From positions 1 through 5,268 of the forward strand of contig JAZQDV010000004.1 of NCBI GenBank assembly GCA_045546975.1: DNA of 5,268 nt, written 5' to 3'. The position numbers and the translations under genes were made by a program. Within the stretch, counting starts at the first letter, position 1. Each line of letters opens with the position of its first letter. This DNA comes from SIG480 sp045546975 (GTDB lineage Bacteria > Bacillota > Clostridia > Oscillospirales > JAAYXM01). The notes under the pieces are model-generated. The model made no database searches. It saw only the letters and a program-made list of their open reading frames with translations, and had not been told where the DNA came from. This document shows positions 1-5,268 of the stretch, in pieces.

Positions 1-56
1 TGCACACCCTCTTGTCAACATCTTTTTTCTACTTTTTTCAAAAAAATTTGTCGACT
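1..56 (-). promoter_or_regulatory. Strong promoter, left-edge copy (P1), -10 outside the window
   Basis: Read on the minus strand, 13-18 is a perfect TTGACA -35 box. It is preceded by runs of A and T (about 23-50) that look like an UP element. A -10 box at 17-18 bp spacing would fall a few bases beyond the left edge, so only the upstream half is visible. It repeats the complete promoter found 110 bp to the right, which is why I call it despite the missing -10. Tandem promoters with A-rich upstream elements are typical of rRNA operons in Bacillota. That the target is rRNA is an inference. Confidence 0.6.
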
Positions 57-138
57 TCAAAAGCCGCCTTTCGACGCCCTCTCGCGAGGTGCCTTAATAA
101 TATACCACCTTATTACCCCTTTTGTCAACATCTTTTTT
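12..138. repeat. Direct repeat of promoter -35 region, 110-bp offset
   Basis: A 17-base identical sequence occurs at 12-28 and at 122-138 (TTGTCAACATC followed by six T). It covers the inverted -35 box and its upstream T tract. Similarity continues more loosely: each copy is preceded by a C-rich CCCT tract and followed about 33-36 bases later by a TCGAC motif (51-55 and 164-168). This reads as duplication of a whole promoter module rather than a mobile element, since no terminal inverted repeats or transposase are present. Confidence 0.75.
99..128 (-). promoter_or_regulatory. Strong sigma-A promoter (P2) firing leftward out of the window
   Basis: On the minus strand, TTGACA (123-128) is followed after 18 bp by TATATT (99-104), giving a predicted start near position 92. 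The 30 bases upstream of the -35 (129-160) are rich in A and T runs, as in UP elements. The promoter points away from the large SLH gene and no gene follows it inside the window, so it must serve a transcript beginning near or beyond the left edge. The -35 is a perfect consensus and the -10 matches at 5 of 6 positions. Confidence 0.7.
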
Positions 139-268
139 TAAGTTTTTTCGGAAATTTTATCTTTCGACGTTTTACCCAAAACACTGCAGTTTTTCAAGCC
201 TTGCGCTTGTATGTTTTGTGCATACTATATGTTGTATATATTATATATATTATAATATGTAACTTTTG

Positions 269-307
269 AAAACTGCCGCATCGGAGTTTTCGTTTCCGAT
301 GCGGCAG
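269..307 (-). terminator. Rho-independent terminator of the SLH protein gene
   Basis: A perfect 13-bp stem (273-285 pairing with 295-307) with a 9-base loop lies 25 bases past the stop codon of the large minus-strand gene. On that strand it is followed by a short T run (269-272) and then A/T-rich DNA. There is no comparable T run on the plus-strand side, so it works mainly for leftward transcription. It should insulate the strong promoters at 1-128 from readthrough. Confidence 0.85.
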
Positions 308-331
308 AGACATATCAAAGTCTTTTGTTTT

Positions 332-3328
332 TTATCCCTCGAAGGAGAAGATTCGGATGATCTCGCCTTCCTCAATTTCAATAATCGCGTTGAACTGACC
401 TGACTTAAGCTCCTGGTTTCTCGGAACTGTTACGAGGTATGAGCCTACATATTCGTCGTCGCTGATTGTTATGATTTCATGTCCGTCTTCTGAGAGAAGG
501 AGTGACTCTGTCTCGTCTGCATTGAGTCGGCCGTCATTTCCGAGGCTGTGTGCCTTCTGTGAGCTGTAGTAGATGAATCTGTTGTCGATTATCTGTGCAG
601 CGTTTACATAGAAGAGACCGCTTGACTGGCCCTGAGGATCCTTGTTCATATCCTTTGCAAGGCCGCCCTCTGAGCTTATAGCCTCGACTCTGCCCTCACT
701 ATCAAGTGAGTAACGTACAATTGAGCCTGCTTCAAAGTTTTTGATGTTGCCGACGTAACCTGCAGCTTCTGAGAAGATAGAGTTGTTGTTAAGGTCTGTT
801 ACATCGTCAATTGAGTTTACCTCGAGCACACCGTCAGCATTGATGAGAACAAACTTTGCGTACGGTGCATGTGTCTCTACGTTGTACATCTGCTTTGCAG
901 ATACGACGTATGCAAGACTGTCAGAGCTCTTGTAAACGATGTTTGCAAGGTCTGAGCCGTGGGTAATCGCCGCAGCACGGACAGTGTTGGAGTAACCGTT
1001 TGTATCAACGATTGCACTTCCGAGCGGAGCTGTTACAGCATTGTTTCCAATCTTGAGCCCCTCGATTTTCTTTCCGACAATGTCTACAATGTTCTGGAGC
1101 TTGTATGCGCGTGCTCTTACCGGCTTGTAGTTCTCGCTTGAGATGTCGCCCTGTAAATCGCCGTAAAGAACGAATACTGTTGAGTTCTCGTCGCCGTAGT
1201 AACGTTTGCCGTCAATTGAAACGGACTTGTCTACGACGCCGTAGGTCTTATTCGAGTTCGGTGCACGGAGGCTTCCGTCCTTCGCAAGACCCTTGAAGTC
1301 CTGATGTGAGAGGTCGACAGTTCCGTCCTCACGGAAGGAGTACTCAACAACCCAGCCGAAACGTCCGTTGTTTGCGTAGTCGCGTGCACGGTCGTTCTCT
1401 GCGTGGTTCGGAGTCGAAGCGTACTTGGTGTAGAACTTACCTACCTTGTAGGTGCCCTCTGTGTTATCGGCAAAGCCGAGCTTTACATATGCAACGTCAA
1501 GTCTCTCATCGTAGCTCGAGTTAAGGATAACTGCGAAGTTGCCTGAAGTTATCGCATCCTCACTCTTCTCAATGTCGAGAATTGTGTTGCCGTGTACTCT
1601 GAAGATTGCGCCGTTCTTCATCGCGTCCTTATTGCTTACGAAGAAGTTTGAAAGTGAGCCGTAGTTTGCTATCTGACGGCAGACATCCTCATCAGCGTAG
1701 TACTTCTTACCGTCGATTGTAACGCTATCGTCCTCGTTGATGCTTGTTACGAGACCGCGGATTTCAGATACCTTTTCAACATTTACCTTGTCGTTTGCGT
1801 AGTAGTATACAACATAGTCGTCGCGCTCTACCTTGTCCTTGAGAACAACGTCCTCGAGGTCGAGAATGCCGAGCTTCGGAAGAGTAATTGTTCCCTTTGA
1901 CTCGTTGATTGCAGAAACCTGAGCGAACTCAACAGAGTTTGCACCGTTGTGCATTCTGAAGATATAGGAGAAGGTCTTTCCGCCGTCTACCGACACGAAG
2001 CGGTAGGTTCCGAGTGAGCCCTTGCCCATATCCTGGAAGAAGTCGTCATTGCCATTCGGATTGAAGAGTGTGCCTTCATCGCGGAGTGTTGCGTTTGCAG
2101 CGTAAGAGAATGCGGAGAAGTCATTTGCCTCTGCCTTATTCTTCTCTGTGTTGTAGTCCTTGTTCTTCTCCATCTTCTGTGCAGAAGAATTTGCCTTTAT
2201 TTGAATTTCCTTACCGTCAACCGTGAATGAGATATACGGTGTGATAAGTGCTGAGCTGTTTGATTCGCCGTTCGGGAAAATCTCGACGTCGCTTGACTGT
2301 ACGTCATAGATTTTTGTGTCCGCAGAAACGATTACGTTTCCGATAACCTCAATATTTGTATATGAGAGGCTTGTGCTGTCGGTGTTTGCCTTGAAGTAGA
2401 CATCAACCTTCGCACCAAGAAGCTCATCGGCAATCTCGCGGTCAATCTTGATTGTTGAACCGACATCAGCGCCCTGTGAGTTTCTTGTTACATAGTAGAT
2501 TATGCTCTCACCGGAATCCTTGCCGGTTGCAGAGATTGCAGGACCGCTTGTGACCTTTATCTCCTCGCCCTTTTCATCCTTTGTGATAGCAAAGTTTTCG
2601 TTTGCAACAACGAGACCTGTTACGTGCTTAAGGCCCATAATCTGCTCGCCGAGTGTCTGGTTCTTCTCGCCGTCAAGTGCGTTGTACTGTGAGCCGATAC
2701 CTGTTATCGGGCTGTATACATATATGGGAGAGAAGATTGCATTTCTCATGAGCTTTGCTACGAGCTGACGGGATGCCGGAGATGTCGGGTCACCCTTCCA
2801 GCCGTCGTAAAGACCGAGCTCCATAGCCTTTGCAACTACGTTTGATGCCCAGTTCTTACCCTTGAAGCCTTCCTTGTCTGCGTTGCAGCCGAGGATTACG
2901 AGAAGCATCTTTGATGCCTCGGCAACTGTTACGTTGCCCTGCGGGTTAAATCTGCCACCGCCGACACCGGAAACTATACCTTGGTTTTCGCAGTAGTTGA
3001 TATATCCCTTTGCCCATTCATAGCTCTTGTTGGTTTCAACATCCCAGAATGAGCTCTTCTGCCCTGCGAAGAGGGCACCCTGATCGTCTGCCCCGTACTT
3101 TAATACGTATGCCATCTTGGCAAACTCTGCACGGGTGATTTTATCTTCCGGACGGAATGACCCATCGGGGTATCCGCCGAGTACTCCGAGTTCAACGAGC
3201 ATATTTACGTCGTCCTGATAGTCCTCGTGAATGTCATTTGCATCGGTGAACCCTACTGCACTTGCAAAAAGTGAGAATGAAAGTACAAACACCATTACAA
3301 GCGCAAGAACTTTTCTGAAGCTCTTCAT
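332..3328 (-). CDS. Secreted SLH-domain protein, probable S-layer or abundant surface protein
   Basis: A 998-residue exported protein. Residues 1-24 form a classical signal peptide: basic start (KSFRK), hydrophobic core, and an ASA cleavage site before VGFTDAN. SLH repeat 1 spans about 27-76, with the GYPDGSFRP and ITRAEFAKM signatures. SLH repeat 2 spans about 94-148 (FWDV..., GRFNP, TVAEASKML). A degenerate third lies at about 160-199, with ASRQ in place of TRAE. In this family, SLH triplets hold proteins to pyruvylated secondary cell-wall polysaccharide. Residues 200-998 match no domain I can name. They are acidic, have one Cys (550), and contain recurring beta-strand-like motifs such as SVTIDGKKYY (535-544) and SVSIDGKRYY (702-711). 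I place the start at 3328 rather than an in-frame ATG 26 codons upstream, because the ribosome binding site and signal peptide fit it exactly. The gene is monocistronic, with its own promoter and terminator. Its codons are biased (Lys mostly AAG), consistent with high expression. SLH and export are secure; an S-layer structural role is inferred. Confidence 0.92.
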   Translation of the reverse strand: MKSFRKVLALVMVFVLSFSLFASAVGFTDANDIHEDYQDDVNMLVELGVLGGYPDGSFRPEDKITRAEFAKMAYVLKYGADDQGALFAGQKSSFWDVETNKSYEWAKGYINYCENQGIVSGVGGGRFNPQGNVTVAEASKMLLVILGCNADKEGFKGKNWASNVVAKAMELGLYDGWKGDPTSPASRQLVAKLMRNAIFSPIYVYSPITGIGSQYNALDGEKNQTLGEQIMGLKHVTGLVVANENFAITKDEKGEEIKVTSGPAISATGKDSGESIIYYVTRNSQGADVGSTIKIDREIADELLGAKVDVYFKANTDSTSLSYTNIEVIGNVIVSADTKIYDVQSSDVEIFPNGESNSSALITPYISFTVDGKEIQIKANSSAQKMEKNKDYNTEKNKAEANDFSAFSYAANATLRDEGTLFNPNGNDDFFQDMGKGSLGTYRFVSVDGGKTFSYIFRMHNGANSVEFAQVSAINESKGTITLPKLGILDLEDVVLKDKVERDDYVVYYYANDKVNVEKVSEIRGLVTSINEDDSVTIDGKKYYADEDVCRQIANYGSLSNFFVSNKDAMKNGAIFRVHGNTILDIEKSEDAITSGNFAVILNSSYDERLDVAYVKLGFADNTEGTYKVGKFYTKYASTPNHAENDRARDYANNGRFGWVVEYSFREDGTVDLSHQDFKGLAKDGSLRAPNSNKTYGVVDKSVSIDGKRYYGDENSTVFVLYGDLQGDISSENYKPVRARAYKLQNIVDIVGKKIEGLKIGNNAVTAPLGSAIVDTNGYSNTVRAAAITHGSDLANIVYKSSDSLAYVVSAKQMYNVETHAPYAKFVLINADGVLEVNSIDDVTDLNNNSIFSEAAGYVGNIKNFEAGSIVRYSLDSEGRVEAISSEGGLAKDMNKDPQGQSSGLFYVNAAQIIDNRFIYYSSQKAHSLGNDGRLNADETESLLLSEDGHEIITISDDEYVGSYLVTVPRNQELKSGQFNAIIEIEEGEIIRIFSFEG

Positions 3329-3337
3329 GTTAGAATT

Positions 3338-3344
3338 CCTCCTT
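3338..3344 (-). promoter_or_regulatory. Ribosome binding site that fixes the SLH protein start
   Basis: AAGGAGG on the minus strand lies 9 bases before the ATG at 3326-3328. The longer in-frame start at 3406 has no such site and lies upstream of the likely transcription start. The same AAGGAGGAATTCT string precedes the small membrane protein gene (5179-5191). Confidence 0.85.
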
Positions 3345-3352
3345 TGTTTTTT

Positions 3353-3366
3353 CAGGCTCGTGCCTG
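3353..3366 (-). promoter_or_regulatory. GC-rich hairpin at the 5' end of the SLH mRNA leader
   Basis: On the minus strand, CAGGC-ACGA-GCCTG forms a 5-bp GC-rich stem with a 4-base loop, close to the predicted transcription start (about 3371). It is followed by an A-rich linker and the ribosome binding site. An alternative pairing, CTCGT/ACGAG (3369-3373 with 3357-3361), shares bases with it, so the two cannot form together. Known 5'-terminal stem-loops stabilise some abundant bacterial mRNAs, and that role here is inferred. No known riboswitch pattern is visible. Confidence 0.4.
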
Positions 3367-3377
3367 TTACGAGTGCT

Positions 3378-3406
3378 ATGATACAGCATCGCGCTCTGAG
3401 AGTCAA
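3378..3406 (-). promoter_or_regulatory. Sigma-A promoter of the SLH protein gene
   Basis: On the minus strand, TTGACT (3401-3406) is separated by exactly 17 bp from TATCAT (3378-3383), giving a start near 3371 and a leader of about 40 bases. Both boxes match consensus at 5 of 6 positions. A TTTCGACG element (3411-3418) sits immediately upstream. Confidence 0.75.
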
Positions 3407-3541
3407 TGCTTTTCGACGTCCTGTAAACCGAGAGAAATTCTTCTGTTATATTTTGTCCTTAATCTGGCAGAAAGCACTCAAAAAAATGAAAATTTTTACA
3501 AATTTGGAATTTTTTTCATAAAAATGACCAACTTTGTGAGT

Positions 3542-3571
3542 TTGACTCTTTCAGACCTCATATGGTACAAT
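3542..3571 (+). promoter_or_regulatory. Sigma-A promoter of dusB, extended -10
   Basis: TTGACT (3542-3547), an 18-bp spacer and TACAAT (3566-3571) preceded by TGG, an extended -10 (TGn). The predicted start near 3578 gives a leader of about 20 bases. The DNA just upstream (3480-3530) is rich in A and T tracts that could act as an UP element. It is divergent from, and uses the same -35 hexamer as, the SLH gene promoter. Confidence 0.7.
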
Positions 3572-3584
3572 ATCGTATATTATC

Positions 3585-3602
3585 AAAGGAGGATTTTCTT
3601 TG
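3585..3602 (+). promoter_or_regulatory. Ribosome binding site and TTG start of dusB
   Basis: AAAGGAGG (3585-3592) is followed 7 bases later by TTG at 3600-3602. The first in-frame ATG (3618) is 25 bases from the site, too far, and would remove the first strand of the enzyme barrel. The ATG at 3607 is out of frame. TTG is therefore the likely start. Confidence 0.85.
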
Positions 3603-4568
3603 AATATATGTGAGATAATGAAAAACACACCGCTCGCACTCGCACCTATGGCAGGTGTTACCGATATGGCATTTCGCACGGTATGTCGCAAGTTCGGTGC
3701 TGATATTACATATTCTGAAATGGTAAGCTCGCGCGCGCTCGTTTTTCAGGACAGCAAGACAAACTCACTTCTCGAAAAAGGCGAGGGTGAATCTCCGTAT
3801 GCAGTTCAACTTTTCGGAAACGAGCCGTCGGTTATGCGGCGCGCCGCCGAAATTGCACTTGAGAGAACAAATGCTGATTTTATAGACATAAATATGGGCT
3901 GCCCGACACCGAAAATCGTAAACAACGGCGACGGCTCGGCTCTTATGAAAAACCCTACACTTGCCGCAGAAATCGTCCGCGAGATAAAGCGCGGCGTTGA
4001 TGTTCCCGTAACGGTCAAATTCCGCAAGGGTTGGGACAGCGGAAGCGTAAATGCGGTTGAGTTTGCAAAAACACTTGAGGGTGCAGGGGCAGACGCACTC
4101 ACCGTCCACGGCAGGACCCGAGTTGCAATGTACTCGGGTCGCGCCGACTGGGACATAATACGCGACGTTGTCTCGGCAGTAAGTATTCCTGTCCTTGCAA
4201 ACGGAGACGTTTTCTCTGCCGAAGATGCCGTGAAAATTAAAAAATGGACAAATGCCGCAGGCATTATGATAGGCCGCGCAAGCTTCGGTGACCCGTGGGT
4301 TTTTGCCGAATGCCGCGCAGCTCTTGACGGGAAGGAAATCCCCAAAAGGCCGACACTTTCAGAAAAGCTTGATGTTGCAAAAAGACAGATAACACTCTCT
4401 GCCGCGCAAAAGGGCGAGCGACCCGCTCTTTTAGAAGCAAGACGGCATATTGCGTGGTATCTCCGCGGAGTTCGCGGCGCAAATCCCTACAAAATACGCG
4501 CGACGAGTATCTCAACACTCGAGGATTTATCACGGCTCATTGAGGAAATAAAGCATAATTTGAGATAA
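3600..4568 (+). CDS. dusB: tRNA-dihydrouridine synthase, DusB family
   Basis: A cytosolic flavoenzyme of 322 residues, normal for the family. It reduces particular uridines in the tRNA D-loop region to dihydrouridine using FMN and NADPH. The family's signatures appear in order: LAPMAGVTDMAFR (14-26, start of the barrel and FMN contact), YSEMVSS (38-44), VQLFGNEP (69-76), DINMGCPTPKIV (96-107) with the catalytic acid Cys101, VKFRKGWD (139-146) with the FMN-contacting Lys140, LTVHGRTR (167-174) with His170, VLANGDV (198-204), and the phosphate-binding GIMIGRASFGDPW (221-233). The C-terminal helical domain (about 245-322) has the RRHIAWYLRGVRGA motif (281-294) of tRNA-binding Dus proteins. No key residue is missing. 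It has its own promoter and terminator, so it looks monocistronic and diverges from the SLH gene. Dus membership is near certain. DusB rather than another paralogue rests on overall similarity. The exact uridines modified cannot be read from sequence; Bacillota DusB enzymes are reported to act on several positions. Confidence 0.96.
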   Translation: MNICEIMKNTPLALAPMAGVTDMAFRTVCRKFGADITYSEMVSSRALVFQDSKTNSLLEKGEGESPYAVQLFGNEPSVMRRAAEIALERTNADFIDINMGCPTPKIVNNGDGSALMKNPTLAAEIVREIKRGVDVPVTVKFRKGWDSGSVNAVEFAKTLEGAGADALTVHGRTRVAMYSGRADWDIIRDVVSAVSIPVLANGDVFSAEDAVKIKKWTNAAGIMIGRASFGDPWVFAECRAALDGKEIPKRPTLSEKLDVAKRQITLSAAQKGERPALLEARRHIAWYLRGVRGANPYKIRATSISTLEDLSRLIEEIKHNLR

Positions 4569-4607
4569 AACAGAGCAGAGGGAATTCCCTCTGCTCTGCC
4601 GCGTTTT
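4567..4607 (+). terminator. Palindromic terminator of dusB, possibly bidirectional
   Basis: Positions 4571-4598 are a perfect 28-base palindrome (14-base arms centred on GAATTC) directly after the dusB stop. On the plus strand it is followed by CCGCG and then TTTT (4604-4607). On the minus strand TTTT (4567-4570) follows the stem at once. The minus-strand T run is closer, so the hairpin may also end leftward transcription from the small membrane protein gene. It is the only terminator-like structure between the two convergent genes. Confidence 0.85.
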
Positions 4608-4712
4608 AATCGAATAGTTTTGTTAGTTCTCGCGTTTCAATGTCAAAGCGGAGCAACTTTGTCCATAGTAATAATGTTTTTGTTCACCCATTTCGGTAGC
4701 GGGAAGAATTTC

Positions 4713-5177
4713 TCATTGGTAATACTTGTGCATAGTGTCGTATTCATATGAATTGCCATTTATCTTGGTTGCACTTCCAACTCCGTCCATCATACTGTCA
4801 GAATCGTCGTTTACAAACATAATGCCCCATTCATCATCAACGGCTCCGCTAGTGATAAAATAAACGATATTATCATCTTTATGCGCCCCTATGAACTTTA
4901 TGCTTTTATCGTAGTCCTCAAACGGAATTTCCGATATCGTCTCATATTTGTTGTTATAAAGTATAATTTTACCGTCTTTTGCCTTGGCTGAATGAAATTC
5001 CAAGTCCTTGATTATTTCATTTATTTTTCTGAAGTATTGTTCTTGTTCGTTGATGTAATTTACATAGTCTTTGGAATCATCATTTGAAATTGCAACTTGT
5101 AATCCTATCCCTGCAGTAAAGCATATAATCAAACACAATGGCATGCAAATGATAAAAGGGAAAATATACTTTTTCAT
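4713..5177 (-). CDS. Small membrane-anchored protein of unknown function
   Basis: A 154-residue protein I cannot assign to a named family. Residues 1-4 (MKKY) precede a single hydrophobic helix at about 5-30, an uncleaved anchor or signal. The rest (31-154) should lie outside the membrane. Residues 33-60 are charged and probably helical; 65-148 look like a small alpha/beta domain with the motif VYFITSGAVDDEWG (105-118). From memory, similar VDDExG patterns occur in short hypothetical proteins of Clostridia, but I cannot name a domain. The three Cys (11, 15, 19) are inside the hydrophobic stretch and do not form a lipobox. The start is supported by AGGAGG (5185-5190) 7 bases upstream. It follows the gene entering from the right edge by only 18 bases, so the two are probably co-transcribed. 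Its codons are more A/T-rich than those of the SLH and dusB genes. A protein-like tail continues in another frame past residue 148 (see findings). Confidence 0.75.
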   Translation of the reverse strand: MKKYIFPFIICMPLCLIICFTAGIGLQVAISNDDSKDYVNYINEQEQYFRKINEIIKDLEFHSAKAKDGKIILYNNKYETISEIPFEDYDKSIKFIGAHKDDNIVYFITSGAVDDEWGIMFVNDDSDSMMDGVGSATKINGNSYEYDTMHKYYQ

Positions 5178-5195
5178 AAGAATTCCTCCTTCTCC

Positions 5196-5268
5196 TTAAA
5201 ACCTTACTGTATCTCCGTATAATATGTCATAGAGCCACATCAAGTTGTTCTTTTCATAATAATATCTT
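5196..5268 (-). CDS. 3' end of an unidentified gene, truncated by the window edge
   Basis: On the minus strand an open frame enters from the right edge and runs 23 codons to a TAA at 5196-5198. The tail ends in NNLMWLYDILYGDTVRF, which has an ordinary amphipathic, protein-like composition. The stop lies just before the ribosome binding site of the next gene, leaving 18 bases to its ATG. That spacing is typical of co-transcribed genes and is the main support. No convincing promoter with both boxes at proper spacing is visible here, which also favours readthrough. Too little is present to suggest a function. Confidence 0.5.
   Translation of the reverse strand, partial: RYYYEKNNLMWLYDILYGDTVRF

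Larger units (their letters stand above)
1..331. other. Gene-free region holding outward promoters and a terminator
   Basis: No convincing coding sequence is present. The right part (269-307) is the terminator of the large minus-strand gene. The left part (1-160) carries two tandem minus-strand promoters that fire out of the window. Between them, about 170-268 is A/T-rich filler with an alternating TA tract (about 223-260) and no recognisable gene. An open frame on the plus strand at 12-269 is low-complexity Phe/Tyr/Ile-rich translation of T-rich promoter DNA and lacks a ribosome binding site, so I do not call it a gene. Confidence 0.8.

Noticed and set aside
169..197. Possible third minus-strand promoter, TTGAAA-17 bp-TAAAAC
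   Set aside because: The -10 matches consensus at only 4 of 6 and the surrounding DNA is A/T-rich enough for this to arise by chance; not similar to the two repeat-borne promoters.
195..209. Small inverted repeat CAAGC/GCTTG
   Set aside because: Only 5 bp of stem, no T run, no gene end nearby.
223..260. Alternating TA tract as a possible origin or recombination site
   Set aside because: No DnaA boxes, no iterons and no flanking integrase; short AT palindromes are common in such DNA.
12..269. 85-codon plus-strand open frame
   Set aside because: Phe/Tyr/Ile-rich translation of promoter T tracts and an AT tract, with no ribosome binding site.
959..1524. Plus-strand open frames antisense to the SLH gene (also 2502-2768 and 3231-3613)
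   Set aside because: They are shadows of the strongly coding minus strand, Arg/Ser/Cys-rich in composition and without start signals.
3329..3406. A 26-codon N-terminal extension of the SLH protein starting at 3406
   Set aside because: It would place the signal peptide in the interior, has no ribosome binding site, and its start lies in the -35 box of the predicted promoter.
3445..3473. Second upstream promoter for the SLH gene, TTTCTG-17 bp-TATAAC
   Set aside because: Weak -35 box, and the promoter at 3378-3406 is far better.
3765..4533. Minus-strand open frames antisense to dusB (3765-4109, 3806-4345, 4264-4533)
   Set aside because: The plus-strand frame encodes every Dus motif; the antisense frames have no ribosome binding site or recognisable domain.
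5217..5245. Promoter for the small membrane protein gene around the TATTAT at 5219-5224
   Set aside because: No -35 match at 16-18 bp; the only TTGATG is 13 bp away.

Overview
The window looks like a chromosomal segment of a low-to-moderate GC Gram-positive bacterium, most likely of class Clostridia (Bacillota), and probably an uncultured gut-type lineage. The basis is the strong AGGAGG ribosome binding sites, consensus sigma-A promoters, a TTG start, an S-layer-homology (SLH) surface protein and Firmicutes-type DusB sequence motifs. Genus-level assignment is not possible from the sequence alone. I see no mobile element, CRISPR array, tRNA or rRNA gene inside the window.

Layout. Positions 1-331 hold no gene. 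They carry two tandem sigma-A promoters with A/T-rich upstream tracts, both on the minus strand and firing out of the left edge. They resemble promoters of rRNA or other stable RNA operons, so a highly transcribed unit probably lies just outside. The hairpin terminator at 269-307 ends the next gene. Positions 332-3328 (minus) encode a 998-residue secreted protein with a signal peptide, two clear SLH repeats and a degenerate third, followed by about 800 residues of unrecognised, apparently beta-rich sequence. It has its own promoter, a short leader with a GC-rich hairpin, a strong ribosome binding site, a dedicated terminator and biased codon use. Together these point to an abundant cell-surface or S-layer-type protein.

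A 271-bp divergent intergenic region (3329-3599) separates it from a dusB-family tRNA dihydrouridine synthase (3600-4568, plus), which starts with TTG and ends at a perfectly palindromic terminator. Converging on this terminator from the right is a minus-strand pair: the last 23 codons of an unidentified gene running in from the right edge, then, 18 bases on, a 154-residue single-pass membrane-anchored protein of unknown function.

The genes do not form one pathway. The window is three independent transcription units plus the promoter region of a fourth. The parts most worth follow-up are the uncharacterised 800-residue region of the SLH protein, the tandem outward promoters at the left edge, and a possible frameshifted C-terminal tail on the small membrane protein. 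No clearly new multi-gene system is visible.
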